Source: Sulfurimonas sp. (GTDB lineage: Bacteria; Campylobacterota; Campylobacteria; Campylobacterales; Sulfurimonadaceae). From it: DNA of 49,605 nucleotides. The first letter of the stretch is position 1, and each line of letters begins with the position of its first letter. Below the pieces are notes generated by a model. That model was not told where the DNA came from and did not search any database. It was given only the letters and a program-made list of their open reading frames with translations. The position numbers and the translations under genes are program-made. Shown here one piece after another: positions 1-7,553 of this stretch. The stretch is taken from positions 18,188 to 67,792 of the forward strand of contig PPDH01000014.1 of the NCBI GenBank assembly GCA_002899765.1. Reading direction: 5' to 3'.

Positions 1-2
1 AA

Positions 3-74
3 ACTGAAAAATACATGTCAATAGATATGACAAATGCTGAGAGAATACCGCTACTACCGAATGTAACACTATAA
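3..74 (+). CDS. C-terminal tail of a gene entering from the left edge (partial)
   Basis: One plus-strand frame is open from the window edge to a TAA at 72-74, giving 23 residues that end in ...ERIPLLPNVTL. Codon choice looks like the neighbouring genes. No domain can be named from so short a tail. The next feature lies on the opposite strand with only 16 bases between them, so the two would be convergent. The opposite strand of the same bases also has an open frame, so the strand is not certain. Confidence 0.35.
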   Translation, partial: TEKYMSIDMTNAERIPLLPNVTL

Positions 75-90
75 AATTAGGTGCGAAAGC

Positions 91-426
91 TCAGTTAAAT
101 AATTTCATAGAGTTAAAACTGTCAATTAACAGACTATAGAGTTCTTCTCTTGCATGGTTTTTCTCTGTCATGTCGGTGCTGTTTGCTTTTTTCATTAAAG
201 CAAAAACTTCAGGAACGTTTATCTTAGTGCTAAAGAAGATTTCGGAGTGCGTTTTGTATGCTTTTGTAATAGTGCTGTATGTTACAGAAACCATCTCTTT
301 TTCATGTGCTAAGACCTCTTTTTTAAGGTTTTTAATCTCTTGGTCTCTCACGAAAAGAGCGAAGGCACTTAAGCCGATAAAAATAAGTAGGTATTTTATG
401 TTTTTTTTATTTTTCAAAGGCACCAT
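91..426 (-). CDS. Truncated membrane sensor N-terminus (Cache-type periplasmic sensor fragment)
   Basis: The protein has 111 residues: a short basic N-terminus, one membrane segment at about residues 11-26, then a helical region with a spaced pattern (SEIFFSTKINVPEV, later AREELYSLLIDSF). From memory, this resembles the start of the periplasmic sensing domain of many Campylobacterota histidine kinases and diguanylate cyclases, where similar helices lead into a conserved QLHFHLP-like strand. Here a TGA follows MKLFN exactly where that strand would be expected. No output domain follows in the remaining 90 bases. It is therefore probably a decayed or truncated receptor gene, although a small stand-alone membrane protein is possible. 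The start codon has only a weak ribosome binding site (AAAGA). Confidence 0.45.
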   Translation of the reverse strand: MVPLKNKKNIKYLLIFIGLSAFALFVRDQEIKNLKKEVLAHEKEMVSVTYSTITKAYKTHSEIFFSTKINVPEVFALMKKANSTDMTEKNHAREELYSLLIDSFNSMKLFN

Positions 427-573
427 TCTTTAACGTAGCTGATTTTAGTTCGCAATTATAGCTTCTATTTTTAAAGACACAATAAAGAGAAATCCCAAAA
501 CTAAAATCTTAAGTTATAGTATGAAAATCTAGTAATTGTTTTATAATTGAACGTTTTGAATAATTAAGTTTTT

Positions 574-626
574 AGATTGCCGCGTCGTTTATATATCATT
601 GCGAGGAGTTTACGACGAAGCAATCT
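574..626. repeat. REP-like palindromic hairpin
   Basis: AGATTGCCGCGTCGT (574-588) and ACGACGAAGCAATCT (612-626) are inverted arms with 13 of 15 positions pairing around a 23-base loop. The right part contains CATTGCGAGGAG...CGACGAAGCAATCT, a pattern I know as a dispersed extragenic palindrome in many bacterial genomes. It lies in the 230-base gap between two minus-strand genes, so it may form an RNA stem in that transcript or be a mobile REP-type element. The rest of this gap shows nothing I recognise. Confidence 0.7.
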
Positions 627-656
627 GTATTTAATCTAACTAATCGGAAAGCTTTT

Positions 657-1241
657 TTAAAAGTCTCCCTTAGCTGCCAAATCCATCATTTTATACATAG
701 TGTCTCTTACATGTTCAGCTTTTTTCATCATTTCAGGCGGTAAAGTGTGACCACCAAAAAGCAGAAGCTCCATAGCCATAGTCATTAGCCATCTATCACC
801 GTTGTCATCTTCAACTACAAGGATTCTACAAGGCATAAACGCACCGTAAGCTTCCGAATAGTCAATAAATGTCTTTGCAATATTTGGAGCACAATAATGT
901 AAAATTCTAATATATCTTTGTCTTTTACCGTTATGATCATGCATCTCTGCCATTCTAGAATCACCGACTTGAAGCATATTTGCTTCACCGGCTATACTGT
1001 TCATAGATTCTATAACATCATCTGTGCTAACGTTTGGATCAATTTTAACTCTTCTAACCATTGCATCGGCAGATCTTCCGGTTGTAAGCACTGCATTAAA
1101 CATATTCATATATGCACCCATTGCTTTTGGGTCTAGCTTTGAAGCTTTATCCATTTTAGTACTTAAATCATATTTTACAAATACCACTAAAATTGCAACT
1201 ATAACAATGGCACCAATAATACTTAAAATATTTTTTAACAA
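657..1241 (-). CDS. DUF302 domain protein, membrane anchored
   Basis: The protein has 194 residues with one N-terminal membrane helix (about 4-22) and a soluble domain probably exposed to the periplasm. The stretch around 108-160 (RYIRILHYCAPNIAKTFIDY, then PCRILVVEDD and W-L-M-T-M) has the layout of DUF302 proteins, which occur in sulfur-oxidising and other respiratory bacteria and have no agreed function. Cys117 and Cys138 lie in the domain. The start is TTG at 1239-1241, supported by AAGGA about 11 bases upstream. The stop lies close to the REP-like hairpin. The family assignment is from sequence pattern only. Confidence 0.7.
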   Translation of the reverse strand: MLKNILSIIGAIVIVAILVVFVKYDLSTKMDKASKLDPKAMGAYMNMFNAVLTTGRSADAMVRRVKIDPNVSTDDVIESMNSIAGEANMLQVGDSRMAEMHDHNGKRQRYIRILHYCAPNIAKTFIDYSEAYGAFMPCRILVVEDDNGDRWLMTMAMELLLFGGHTLPPEMMKKAEHVRDTMYKMMDLAAKGDF

Positions 1242-1378
1242 GTTAATTTAGATCCTTTAAAATATAATAATCACAAATAATAAGATTAATGTGATAAAAG
1301 TATTATATATAAGAAATCTTTATTTAAATATAAAAAGATGACATAATATTAACTTATCAAGCGTTATTTTGTCTTAAC

Positions 1379-1627
1379 TTATTTTTTTGGGCTCTCAAGG
1401 TATATAGTACACCAACCATCTGGGCTAATGGAACCTTCAACGACCTTGCACTCATTTGTAGCCGGTAGAAAATGGATACAATCGATACATTTTTTTCCAT
1501 CTTTTGGAGTATCTTGATATTTGAGCTTATCTTTAGCAGCTTTTGCATAAAGCGGTGTCGTACTCCACGTTATTAAACCCAGCATTGCTATATACTTTAA
1601 AAAACCTCTTCTAGTTGAATCTTTCAT
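1379..1627 (-). CDS. High-potential iron-sulfur protein (HiPIP), Tat-exported
   Basis: The protein has 82 residues. The N-terminus carries a twin-arginine motif (S-T-R-R-G-F-L-K, residues 4-11) and a hydrophobic stretch ending near PLYAKA, so it should be folded in the cytoplasm and exported through Tat. The mature part has Cys47, Cys50, Cys60 and Cys73 (CxxC-x9-C-x12-C), the spacing of HiPIPs that bind one [4Fe-4S] cluster of high redox potential. HiPIPs are soluble periplasmic electron carriers between a bc1-type complex or a sulfur oxidoreductase and a terminal acceptor. The length is normal for the family. A good AGGAG site lies just upstream of the ATG. It appears to be monocistronic. 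Confidence 0.88.
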   Translation of the reverse strand: MKDSTRRGFLKYIAMLGLITWSTTPLYAKAAKDKLKYQDTPKDGKKCIDCIHFLPATNECKVVEGSISPDGWCTIYLESPKK

Positions 1628-1754
1628 AACACTCTCCTAAATTAGAAATCAATTAATACTCTATAAATATATTCATTACTATATTAAATTATAATAAATT
1701 ATTATAAATACAATGCCGATTCAAGTTTAAATGCAAACTCTTGAGTTATATATT

Positions 1755-1781
1755 GGAAGTTTGTGAAAGTAGGAAGTTTGT
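1755..1781. repeat. Short direct repeat downstream of the tRNA-Glu gene
   Basis: GGAAGTTTGT occurs at 1755-1764 and again at 1772-1781, a period of 17 bases, just beyond the 3' side of the tRNA unit. Tandem 3'-end repeats of this kind can result from past insertion or recombination at tRNA genes, but the tRNA sequence itself is not duplicated. No attachment site can be claimed. Confidence 0.35.
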
Positions 1782-1792
1782 AGAAAAAAAGT

Positions 1793-1867
1793 TGGTGACC
1801 CCGAGGAGAATCGAACTCCTGTAACATGGATGAAAACCATGGATCCTTACCGCTAGACGACGGGGCC
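1793..1867 (-). tRNA. tRNA-Glu (anticodon TTC)
   Basis: On the minus strand the acceptor arms GGCCCCG and CGGGGTC pair with one G-U. The anticodon stem CATGG/CCATG closes the loop TTTTCAT, giving anticodon TTC. The T arm AGGAG-TTCGATT-CTCCT is intact, and the 3' CCA is encoded (1793-1795). A run of seven T's begins two bases after CCA on the transcribed strand and may end the transcript. It is the second gene of a tRNA-Lys/tRNA-Glu unit. Confidence 0.95.
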
Positions 1868-1882
1868 AACAATTTATAGAAA

Positions 1883-1958
1883 TGGTGTCCTGTGATGGAT
1901 TCGAACCATCGGCCACATCATTAAAAGTGACGTGCTCTACCAGCTGAGCTAACAAGAC
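1883..1958 (-). tRNA. tRNA-Lys (anticodon TTT)
   Basis: On the minus strand, acceptor arms GTCTTGT/ACAGGAC, D arm GCTC...GAGC, anticodon stem CGTCA/TGATG around CTTTTAA (anticodon TTT), T arm GATGG-TTCGAAT-CCATC, and an encoded CCA at 1883-1885 all fit the cloverleaf. It is followed after 15 bases by tRNA-Glu and lies directly downstream of a perfect consensus promoter. Confidence 0.95.
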
Positions 1959-1994
1959 TTGTTTATGCCTCAAACCTATTGTTTGTGGACGCGA

Positions 1995-2023
1995 ATTATA
2001 GACAAATAGAGAATGCTTGTCAA
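1995..2023 (-). promoter_or_regulatory. Perfect sigma-70 consensus promoter of the tRNA-Lys/Glu unit
   Basis: On the minus strand TTGACA (2023-2018) and TATAAT (2000-1995) are separated by exactly 17 bases. It lies 37 bases upstream of the tRNA-Lys 5' end. The leader after the -10 box begins TCGCGTCCACAAACA, a string that recurs after a second TATAAT at 49575. Confidence 0.9.
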
Positions 2024-2211
2024 GAAAAAAGAGCATAAATTTGAAAATTCTTATCTATTGAGCGCATAATGATAGATGGAATTTACTTAATAACTCGAAA
2101 TCTGTAATATAGGTAAAGAGAAGATACTTTTTTTTATAAAAATTTTCTATAAAAATAAATTATTTTTGTATATTTTGGTAAAATTGTGATAAAAAAGTCA
2201 AAAGGAGTGCT

Positions 2212-2982
2212 TTGGAAGCGGTTGTAATAGCATCAGCATCGTTTTTTGCGGCACTTTTAACCTTTTTTAGCGGATTCGGGCTTGGTACTCTTCTTATGCC
2301 GGTTGCAGCTATTTTTTTTCCACCTACAATAGCGATTGCGATAACTGCGGTAGTTCATTTTGCAAATAATGTGCTTAAGTTTTTTTTAGTAGCAAAAAGC
2401 GCAAATATAAAAGTTTTACTCTCTTTCGGTCTACCTGCCGTTGTTTTTGCTTTTTTGGGAGCCTATTTACTAGGGTTTTTGTCTGATATGGATGTGCTTT
2501 ATGCGTACAAGTTTTTTGATAAGAGCTTTTTTATTACCCCGATTAAGCTCAGCATAGGGCTTTTAATACTTTTTTTTGTGATGCTTGAGTCGTTGGCGTT
2601 TTTTTCTAAAATCGCACTGGATAAAAGATGGCTTCCTTTGGGCGGAGTGTTGAGCGGTTTTTTTGGCGGGTTATCAGGAAATCAGGGAGCATTTAGAAGT
2701 ATGTTTTTGCTCAAAGCAGGTCTTGGCAAAGAGCAGTTTGTCGCAACGGGCGTAGTGCTTGCGGTAATGGTTGATAGTGCCAGAATGATAATATACAAAG
2801 AGAGTTTTTTGCTTCATACGGAGATAGATTGGAGCATGATACTAATAGCAACGAGTGCGGCTTTCTTGGGAACGCTTGTAGGGAATAGAGTGTTAAAAAA
2901 AGTATCTATAGAGTTTATACGCATAGTTGTCTCCGTATTGCTTGTTATCATCTCTTTGGGACTTATAAGCGGTGTGATTTAG
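2212..2982 (+). CDS. TauE/SafE (TSUP) family permease
   Basis: The protein has 256 residues, nearly all hydrophobic, with about eight predicted membrane helices arranged as two halves. The N-terminal half has ASFFAALLTFFSGFGLGTLL and the second half SGFFGGLSGNQGAFRSMFLL, the repeated glycine-rich motifs of the TauE/SafE sulfite/sulfoacetate exporter family. These inner membrane proteins export small organic or inorganic sulfur anions in some bacteria, but substrates vary and cannot be read from the sequence. The start is TTG at 2212, chosen because AAAGGAG ends five bases before it. The gene stands alone between the tRNA promoter region and the Bat cluster. Confidence 0.85.
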   Translation: MEAVVIASASFFAALLTFFSGFGLGTLLMPVAAIFFPPTIAIAITAVVHFANNVLKFFLVAKSANIKVLLSFGLPAVVFAFLGAYLLGFLSDMDVLYAYKFFDKSFFITPIKLSIGLLILFFVMLESLAFFSKIALDKRWLPLGGVLSGFFGGLSGNQGAFRSMFLLKAGLGKEQFVATGVVLAVMVDSARMIIYKESFLLHTEIDWSMILIATSAAFLGTLVGNRVLKKVSIEFIRIVVSVLLVIISLGLISGVI

Positions 2983-3018
2983 TGCTTGTTTTAATAGAGA
3001 TTATGGATAAATAGCAAG

Positions 3019-3942
3019 ATGAATTACTTTAGTTTTGAATATGCCTATTTTATCCTGCTATTGCCTCCCGTTTTATACTGCATGTATAAGTGCAGGGAGC
3101 AGATGAAGTCGAAATTTTTCGTTCATCTACACTTTTTATCTGCAAAAAAGAGTTTCATAAAACTTGAGAGGCTTTTAAAGATTACTGTTTTTATACTGCT
3201 GTGCATCGCTCTTGCTTCTCCGATAGTAATCGATAAATTTAACCCACTAAACAGGCATGGAAAAGATATTGTCCTCTCAATCGACGGGAGCGGTTCTATG
3301 AACGCATCGGGTTTTGACAGCGAGAATGAGGTAAGCAAAGTAGAGAGACTTAGCCGTTTTGAGATTGCAAAGCTTATTGCAACTGAATTTATACACAAAC
3401 GTGAGAGTGACAATGTGGGAGTTGTTCTTTTTGGTGATTTTGCTTTTATCGCCTCTCCGATAACTTACGAAAAAGAGATAGTTGTTGATATGCTTAACTA
3501 CCTTTCGCACGGTATGGCAGGGCAGAATACGGCAATAGGAGAGGGCATTGCTCTGGGTGTTCGTGCGTTTAAACACTCAAAAGCAAAAAGTAAAATTATT
3601 ATCCTCTTAACAGACGGCGAACACAACAGCGGAGATATCGCGCCAAAAGATGCCATAGAGTTATCAAAAAAGCAAGATATAAAGATATATACCATCGGTA
3701 TGGGTAACAGAGGCGAAGCTGATGAGGCGCTTTTGCAAAAGATAGCGTATGAGAGCGGGGGCGAGTTTTTTTACGCAGAATCTGCAAAAAAGCTGGGAGA
3801 GGTTTACGAAAAGATAGATGAGCTTGAATCCTCAAAGATAAAGAGCAGAGAGTATCTCTTAAAAGATTACTACTACTGGACGGTCTTACTTTTAGCGCTG
3901 GCAATTTTGCTCTTTTTACTCTATAGAGAGGTGCGAAGATGA
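3019..3942 (+). CDS. batA: BatA-type VWA domain membrane protein (cluster 1)
   Basis: The protein has 307 residues. Two hydrophobic segments precede the domain (about 9-22 and 53-70), the von Willebrand A domain spans about 82-265, and a C-terminal membrane helix lies at about 283-302. The metal site (MIDAS) is complete: D89-x-S91-x-S93, T171 and D199 (LLTDGE). This is the BatA layout of the Bacteroides aerotolerance family, found with MoxR ATPases and thought to act in envelope protein assembly or metal-dependent folding. It overlaps the next gene by four bases (ATGA). The second cluster carries a clear paralogue starting at 10815. Its ribosome binding site is weak. Confidence 0.85.
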   Translation: MNYFSFEYAYFILLLPPVLYCMYKCREQMKSKFFVHLHFLSAKKSFIKLERLLKITVFILLCIALASPIVIDKFNPLNRHGKDIVLSIDGSGSMNASGFDSENEVSKVERLSRFEIAKLIATEFIHKRESDNVGVVLFGDFAFIASPITYEKEIVVDMLNYLSHGMAGQNTAIGEGIALGVRAFKHSKAKSKIIILLTDGEHNSGDIAPKDAIELSKKQDIKIYTIGMGNRGEADEALLQKIAYESGGEFFYAESAKKLGEVYEKIDELESSKIKSREYLLKDYYYWTVLLLALAILLFLLYREVRR

Positions 3943-5360
3943 CTTTGCTTTATCCGCAATATCTCTGGCTTTTGCTTCTTCTTTTGCCGCTTTTTATAAA
4001 GAAGGATTTCAGAGAGTTAAGAGTGAGTGTATACGGCTACATGTTAACCTTTCTCTTTATCGTTGCGGCACTCTCAAGACCTGTTATCGAACAAGAACCT
4101 ATTGAGTCAAAACAGATGCTAAGTGATGTTATCATCGGAGTCGATCTCTCTTTTTCCATGCAGGGAAGCGACTTGGAGCCGACAAGGCTTGGCTTTGCAA
4201 AAGAGATGCTCAAAAAACTGGTTGAAGTTGAAAAAAAGAGCAGGTTCGGCGTTCTTGGATTTACTACAAATGCGGTTGTTCTCTCTCCGCTTACCGAAGA
4301 TAAGGAGCTTCTGCTTCATCTTTTTGGCGCACTTGATGAGAAGTTTATCATCACGCAGGGAAGCTCCGTCATGTCGGCTCTTAAACTCTCAAGAAAGATG
4401 TCCGCTTCAAAAAAAGCCACGGTTGTGTTGTTTAGCGACGGCGGAGATGAACTTGGCTATGAGGCGGAAGCGCATTTCGCCAAAGAGAACTCTTTGGTTG
4501 TAAATATTTTTATGACAGCCTCTGCAATGGGTTCAACGCTAAAGCTGCAAAACGGCGAACTTTTAAAAGATGAACTGGGTGATATTGTCGTAAGCCGCCA
4601 AAATAGCGCATGTAAAGAGATTTGCGATGCTACGGGCGGAATCTATACCAAAGATTTTGACGAGCTTCTTGATGCGCTTGATGCACAAAAGAGCAAAGAT
4701 AAAGAGAGCAAAACTACCATCATGAGAAATTTGGAGCTTTTTTACTACTTTATAGCCTTGGCAATAATCACATTTTTGGTAAGCGTGACGACTCTAAAGA
4801 GGTACGTAGTGATGTTTATGCTTCTTTTTGGAGTTCATCTTAGTGCAAGCCAAAATATGGAGTTTTTCAACAAAGCGAGTGAGTTTTACAGAAGCGGCGA
4901 GTATGAAAAGGCGTTGCAAAATTTTGAGATGCTAAAGTCCGCCGATATAGAGACTAAATCCATTATCTACTACAATATAGGAAATAGTTTTGTAAGACTG
5001 CAGCAGTTTGAAAAAGCAAGAGAAGCGTACATAAAATCTCTAACGCTCATGTACTCTAAAGAGGCGGATGAAAATCTGGAGTTCATCCGCGGGGCGGGGG
5101 AGAAAAAAGAGATGAACACAGGTAAACAGCAGAGCAAAGAGAAATCGGCACTCGCCAAAAAAGAGCAGAGTAAAAAGCAAAAAGAGGGCGGCGGCTCAAA
5201 CATGCAGGTGAGTGCGCAAGCGAGCAGCGGGTCGGACGATAAGGGCAAAAAAACAAAATCTCAAAACCAGATAAATTTAGACGGCGGCAAAGCAAAACTC
5301 AGCTCAAGGCAGTATGAGCTTATAAATAAGAGGAGCGTAGATGAGAAAAAGCCTTGGTAG
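3939..5360 (+). CDS. batB: BatB-type VWA protein fused to a TPR (BatC-like) region (cluster 1)
   Basis: The protein has 473 residues: two N-terminal membrane helices (about 5-20 and 33-48), a VWA domain (about 62-250), two more hydrophobic segments (about 263-303), two to three TPR-like helical repeats (about 305-385), then a charged K/E/S/G tail. The MIDAS motif is D69-x-S71-x-S73 with D167. The usual threonine in the second loop is serine here (QGSS, S142), whereas the paralogue from 11741 keeps threonine. The C-terminus ends in KKPW, matching EKPW in the paralogue. The BatB and BatC roles are fused in one chain. It is coupled to batA by ATGA and overlaps batD by 20 bases. Confidence 0.83.
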   Translation: MTLLYPQYLWLLLLLLPLFIKKDFRELRVSVYGYMLTFLFIVAALSRPVIEQEPIESKQMLSDVIIGVDLSFSMQGSDLEPTRLGFAKEMLKKLVEVEKKSRFGVLGFTTNAVVLSPLTEDKELLLHLFGALDEKFIITQGSSVMSALKLSRKMSASKKATVVLFSDGGDELGYEAEAHFAKENSLVVNIFMTASAMGSTLKLQNGELLKDELGDIVVSRQNSACKEICDATGGIYTKDFDELLDALDAQKSKDKESKTTIMRNLELFYYFIALAIITFLVSVTTLKRYVVMFMLLFGVHLSASQNMEFFNKASEFYRSGEYEKALQNFEMLKSADIETKSIIYYNIGNSFVRLQQFEKAREAYIKSLTLMYSKEADENLEFIRGAGEKKEMNTGKQQSKEKSALAKKEQSKKQKEGGGSNMQVSAQASSGSDDKGKKTKSQNQINLDGGKAKLSSRQYELINKRSVDEKKPW

Positions 5361-6447
5361 AGTGTTTTTAACACTTTTTATATTTTTACATGTAGGGCTT
5401 TTTGCTTCGGCGTACAAATGGAGCGCGTACGCAAATAAAAAGACCGCATATCTTCATGAAGCCATCCATCTAAAATATGTGTGCAGCTTCAGTGATGCCT
5501 CAGAGCTTTATACCATTGAGTTTAATCACGCTAGAGAGTATGAAAAATTCACTCTTAAAAACCTAAGGAGCAGTGAGCAGATAGTTGATGGCAAGAGGGT
5601 AAACAGTTATGAGTTTGTAGCGTTTGCAAAAGAGGCGCTCGAGATAGAGTTTGCATTTGAAGCCATCATGAAAAAGACCACAAAAGAGTCGATTGAAGAT
5701 ACTGTTATCGGAAGAGACAATGTTCAAAAAGAGGACTTTACGAAAGAGGCTATTAAACAGAAGGTTTTAAGAGTTAATATTAAAGAGACAAACACTCCGC
5801 TTGTCGGTGATTTTGCCGTTGAGGCAAAAAAAAATGAACCAAAAGTAAAGGCGTATGAACCGTATCACATGGAGGTTTCAATCAAAGGAGTGGGAAATTT
5901 TGAAGCACTAAAACCTATAGAGTTTAACATTGAGGGCGTGAGAGTTTTTGCAGAAGAGGCCGCGCAGAACTATAAACTTAGCGAAGACGGCTTGCATGGA
6001 GAGTGGAGGCAAAAGTTTGCTTTTGTGGCAGAGAAAGATTTTCGGGTTCCTAAGATTGAGATAGAGTATTTCAGCCTTAGGGAGCAAAAATTGCAAAAGT
6101 TTGTCATAAATGCTCTGGATGTGGGCGTTGAAGCAGGTTTTAAAAAAGAGGAGCTTCTTGATGAAGAACCAAAGAGTGGTTTTGAGTTTGACTACAGTTA
6201 CTTCTACTACATGTTGGTGTTTATTGCAGGATTTTTAGCCGCAAAAATAAAGATAAAAAAAAGAGTGTTTAAGAAAAATAGTAATGAAGAGTTTATACAA
6301 AAAGTACAAGAGGCAGAATCACTCGATGAACTTATGATACTGCTTGTTTTAAAAGATGCAAAGAAATATGAGAAGATAGTTATGGATATCGAAGCAAAAA
6401 AGATAACATCGCTTAGCGGCGTAAAGAAGAAGGTGTTATATATGTAA
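5341..6447 (+). CDS. batD: BatD-type membrane protein (cluster 1)
   Basis: The protein has 368 residues with an N-terminal signal segment (about 8-24), a periplasmic beta-rich region, a membrane helix near 285-302 and a short basic cytoplasmic tail. The stretch around 175-260 (YHMEVSIKGVGNFEALKPIEF, then K-F-A-F-V-A-E-K-D-F-R-V-P) parallels the BatD protein encoded at 13587 (GEGNFEDIKSF, IAFVSDRDFTIPSF). It is about 100 residues shorter than that paralogue. The ATG lies inside the end of batB and is preceded by AGAGGAG, so translation is probably coupled. BatD proteins are membrane partners of BatA/BatB; their molecular role is not settled. Confidence 0.78.
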   Translation: MRKSLGRVFLTLFIFLHVGLFASAYKWSAYANKKTAYLHEAIHLKYVCSFSDASELYTIEFNHAREYEKFTLKNLRSSEQIVDGKRVNSYEFVAFAKEALEIEFAFEAIMKKTTKESIEDTVIGRDNVQKEDFTKEAIKQKVLRVNIKETNTPLVGDFAVEAKKNEPKVKAYEPYHMEVSIKGVGNFEALKPIEFNIEGVRVFAEEAAQNYKLSEDGLHGEWRQKFAFVAEKDFRVPKIEIEYFSLREQKLQKFVINALDVGVEAGFKKEELLDEEPKSGFEFDYSYFYYMLVFIAGFLAAKIKIKKRVFKKNSNEEFIQKVQEAESLDELMILLVLKDAKKYEKIVMDIEAKKITSLSGVKKKVLYM

Positions 6448-6522
6448 AATCCCTTATAAATAATGCTGTTAATTAAAATTCACTAAAATACCCTATAAAA
6501 GAGTGCGTAAAGTAAAAAACGG

Positions 6523-7542
6523 ATGGATAAAATCATAACTTATAAAAAATACAAAATTTTAATGCTGCTTTTGATTTTAATAATAAATAGCGGCTGTTCT
6601 CAAAAAGTAAAGATTCGCTCTCTTGAACCGGCTGAGATAGGTCGTGCTTCTACAGCGAAAAAAGTAACGGTCATGGAGTTTAAAAATGACAGAATCGGAC
6701 TCTCTGACAAAATAGAAGCAAAACTCTCAAACAAAAAAATCGATAGCAAAAGCTACTTTACGATGATAAATAGAAAAGATTTTAACAAAATTATAGAAGA
6801 GCAAAAAATCCAAAACAGCGGTCTTGTGGATGTCTCTACGGTAGTTGAGGTAGGCAATCTTATCGGTGCAGAGGCAATTATATCGGGAAATGTGGGGCGT
6901 GCTACTTCAAACGATACGCATTTTTTAGAGCCAAGAATAGCATGTGCGGATAAAAAATGTAAAACATTTAGAACTTATAATGTAAGATGTACAAAAAGAG
7001 TTGTCGGGCTCTCAGCTGAGATTCGTATGGTAGATGTGACAAAAGGGGATATAATCTACGCCGATACTATGCGCAGAACCTCAGAGTACAAACACTGTGT
7101 AGATGATTCGCGCGCTTTTCCCTCAACAGAGATAGCAGCACAAAAACTAGCAGATACGATAGCAGAGAGTTTTACAAGCAAACTAACCCCTCATTACCGC
7201 TTTTTTGAAGTGGTTTTACTTGAAAAACCCGATATAGATTACAATAAACAAGACGAGAAGCTCTTAGATGTCTCTTTAGAGTATATAAAACAGAATAGAT
7301 TTGACAAAGCCGAGAGATTTCTTATAGATTTGGTAGATGCTACGCAGCAAAAAAGCTATGTTCCCCTTTATAATCTCGGTGTTATAAAAGAGGCACAGGG
7401 AGCTTACGCAGAGGCGCAAAAATATTATAAGATGGCAGATGATTTGGCAGTTGAACCCGTAGAGGAGATTAACAGTGCTTATGTAAGGATTCAAAATCTT
7501 ATCCAAAAAAGCAATATGGCTAAAGAGCAGATAGTACGTTAA
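6523..7542 (+). CDS. CsgG-like lipoprotein with C-terminal TPR
   Basis: The protein has 339 residues. A signal peptide ends in the lipobox INSGC (Cys25), so it should be a lipoprotein. Residues about 45-130 (KKVTVMEFKNDR, NRKDFNKIIEEQ, VGNLIGAEAIISGNVG) follow the pattern of the CsgG/LpoB/GNA1162 fold, in which a helix-rich nucleotide-binding-like domain sits on the periplasmic face. Five cysteines cluster between about 145 and 195. The last 80 residues form one or two TPR units (YVPLYNLGVIKEAQGAYAEA). With the LPP20 gene nine bases downstream it resembles CsgG/LPP20 pairs. It lies between the two Bat clusters. Function unknown. Confidence 0.7.
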   Translation: MDKIITYKKYKILMLLLILIINSGCSQKVKIRSLEPAEIGRASTAKKVTVMEFKNDRIGLSDKIEAKLSNKKIDSKSYFTMINRKDFNKIIEEQKIQNSGLVDVSTVVEVGNLIGAEAIISGNVGRATSNDTHFLEPRIACADKKCKTFRTYNVRCTKRVVGLSAEIRMVDVTKGDIIYADTMRRTSEYKHCVDDSRAFPSTEIAAQKLADTIAESFTSKLTPHYRFFEVVLLEKPDIDYNKQDEKLLDVSLEYIKQNRFDKAERFLIDLVDATQQKSYVPLYNLGVIKEAQGAYAEAQKYYKMADDLAVEPVEEINSAYVRIQNLIQKSNMAKEQIVR

Positions 7543-7553
7543 AAGAGGTAATG

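Noticed and set aside
1746-2036. 96-codon minus-strand ORF covering both tRNA genes
   Set aside because: It is read straight through two well-formed tRNA genes and their promoter, with no protein family pattern.
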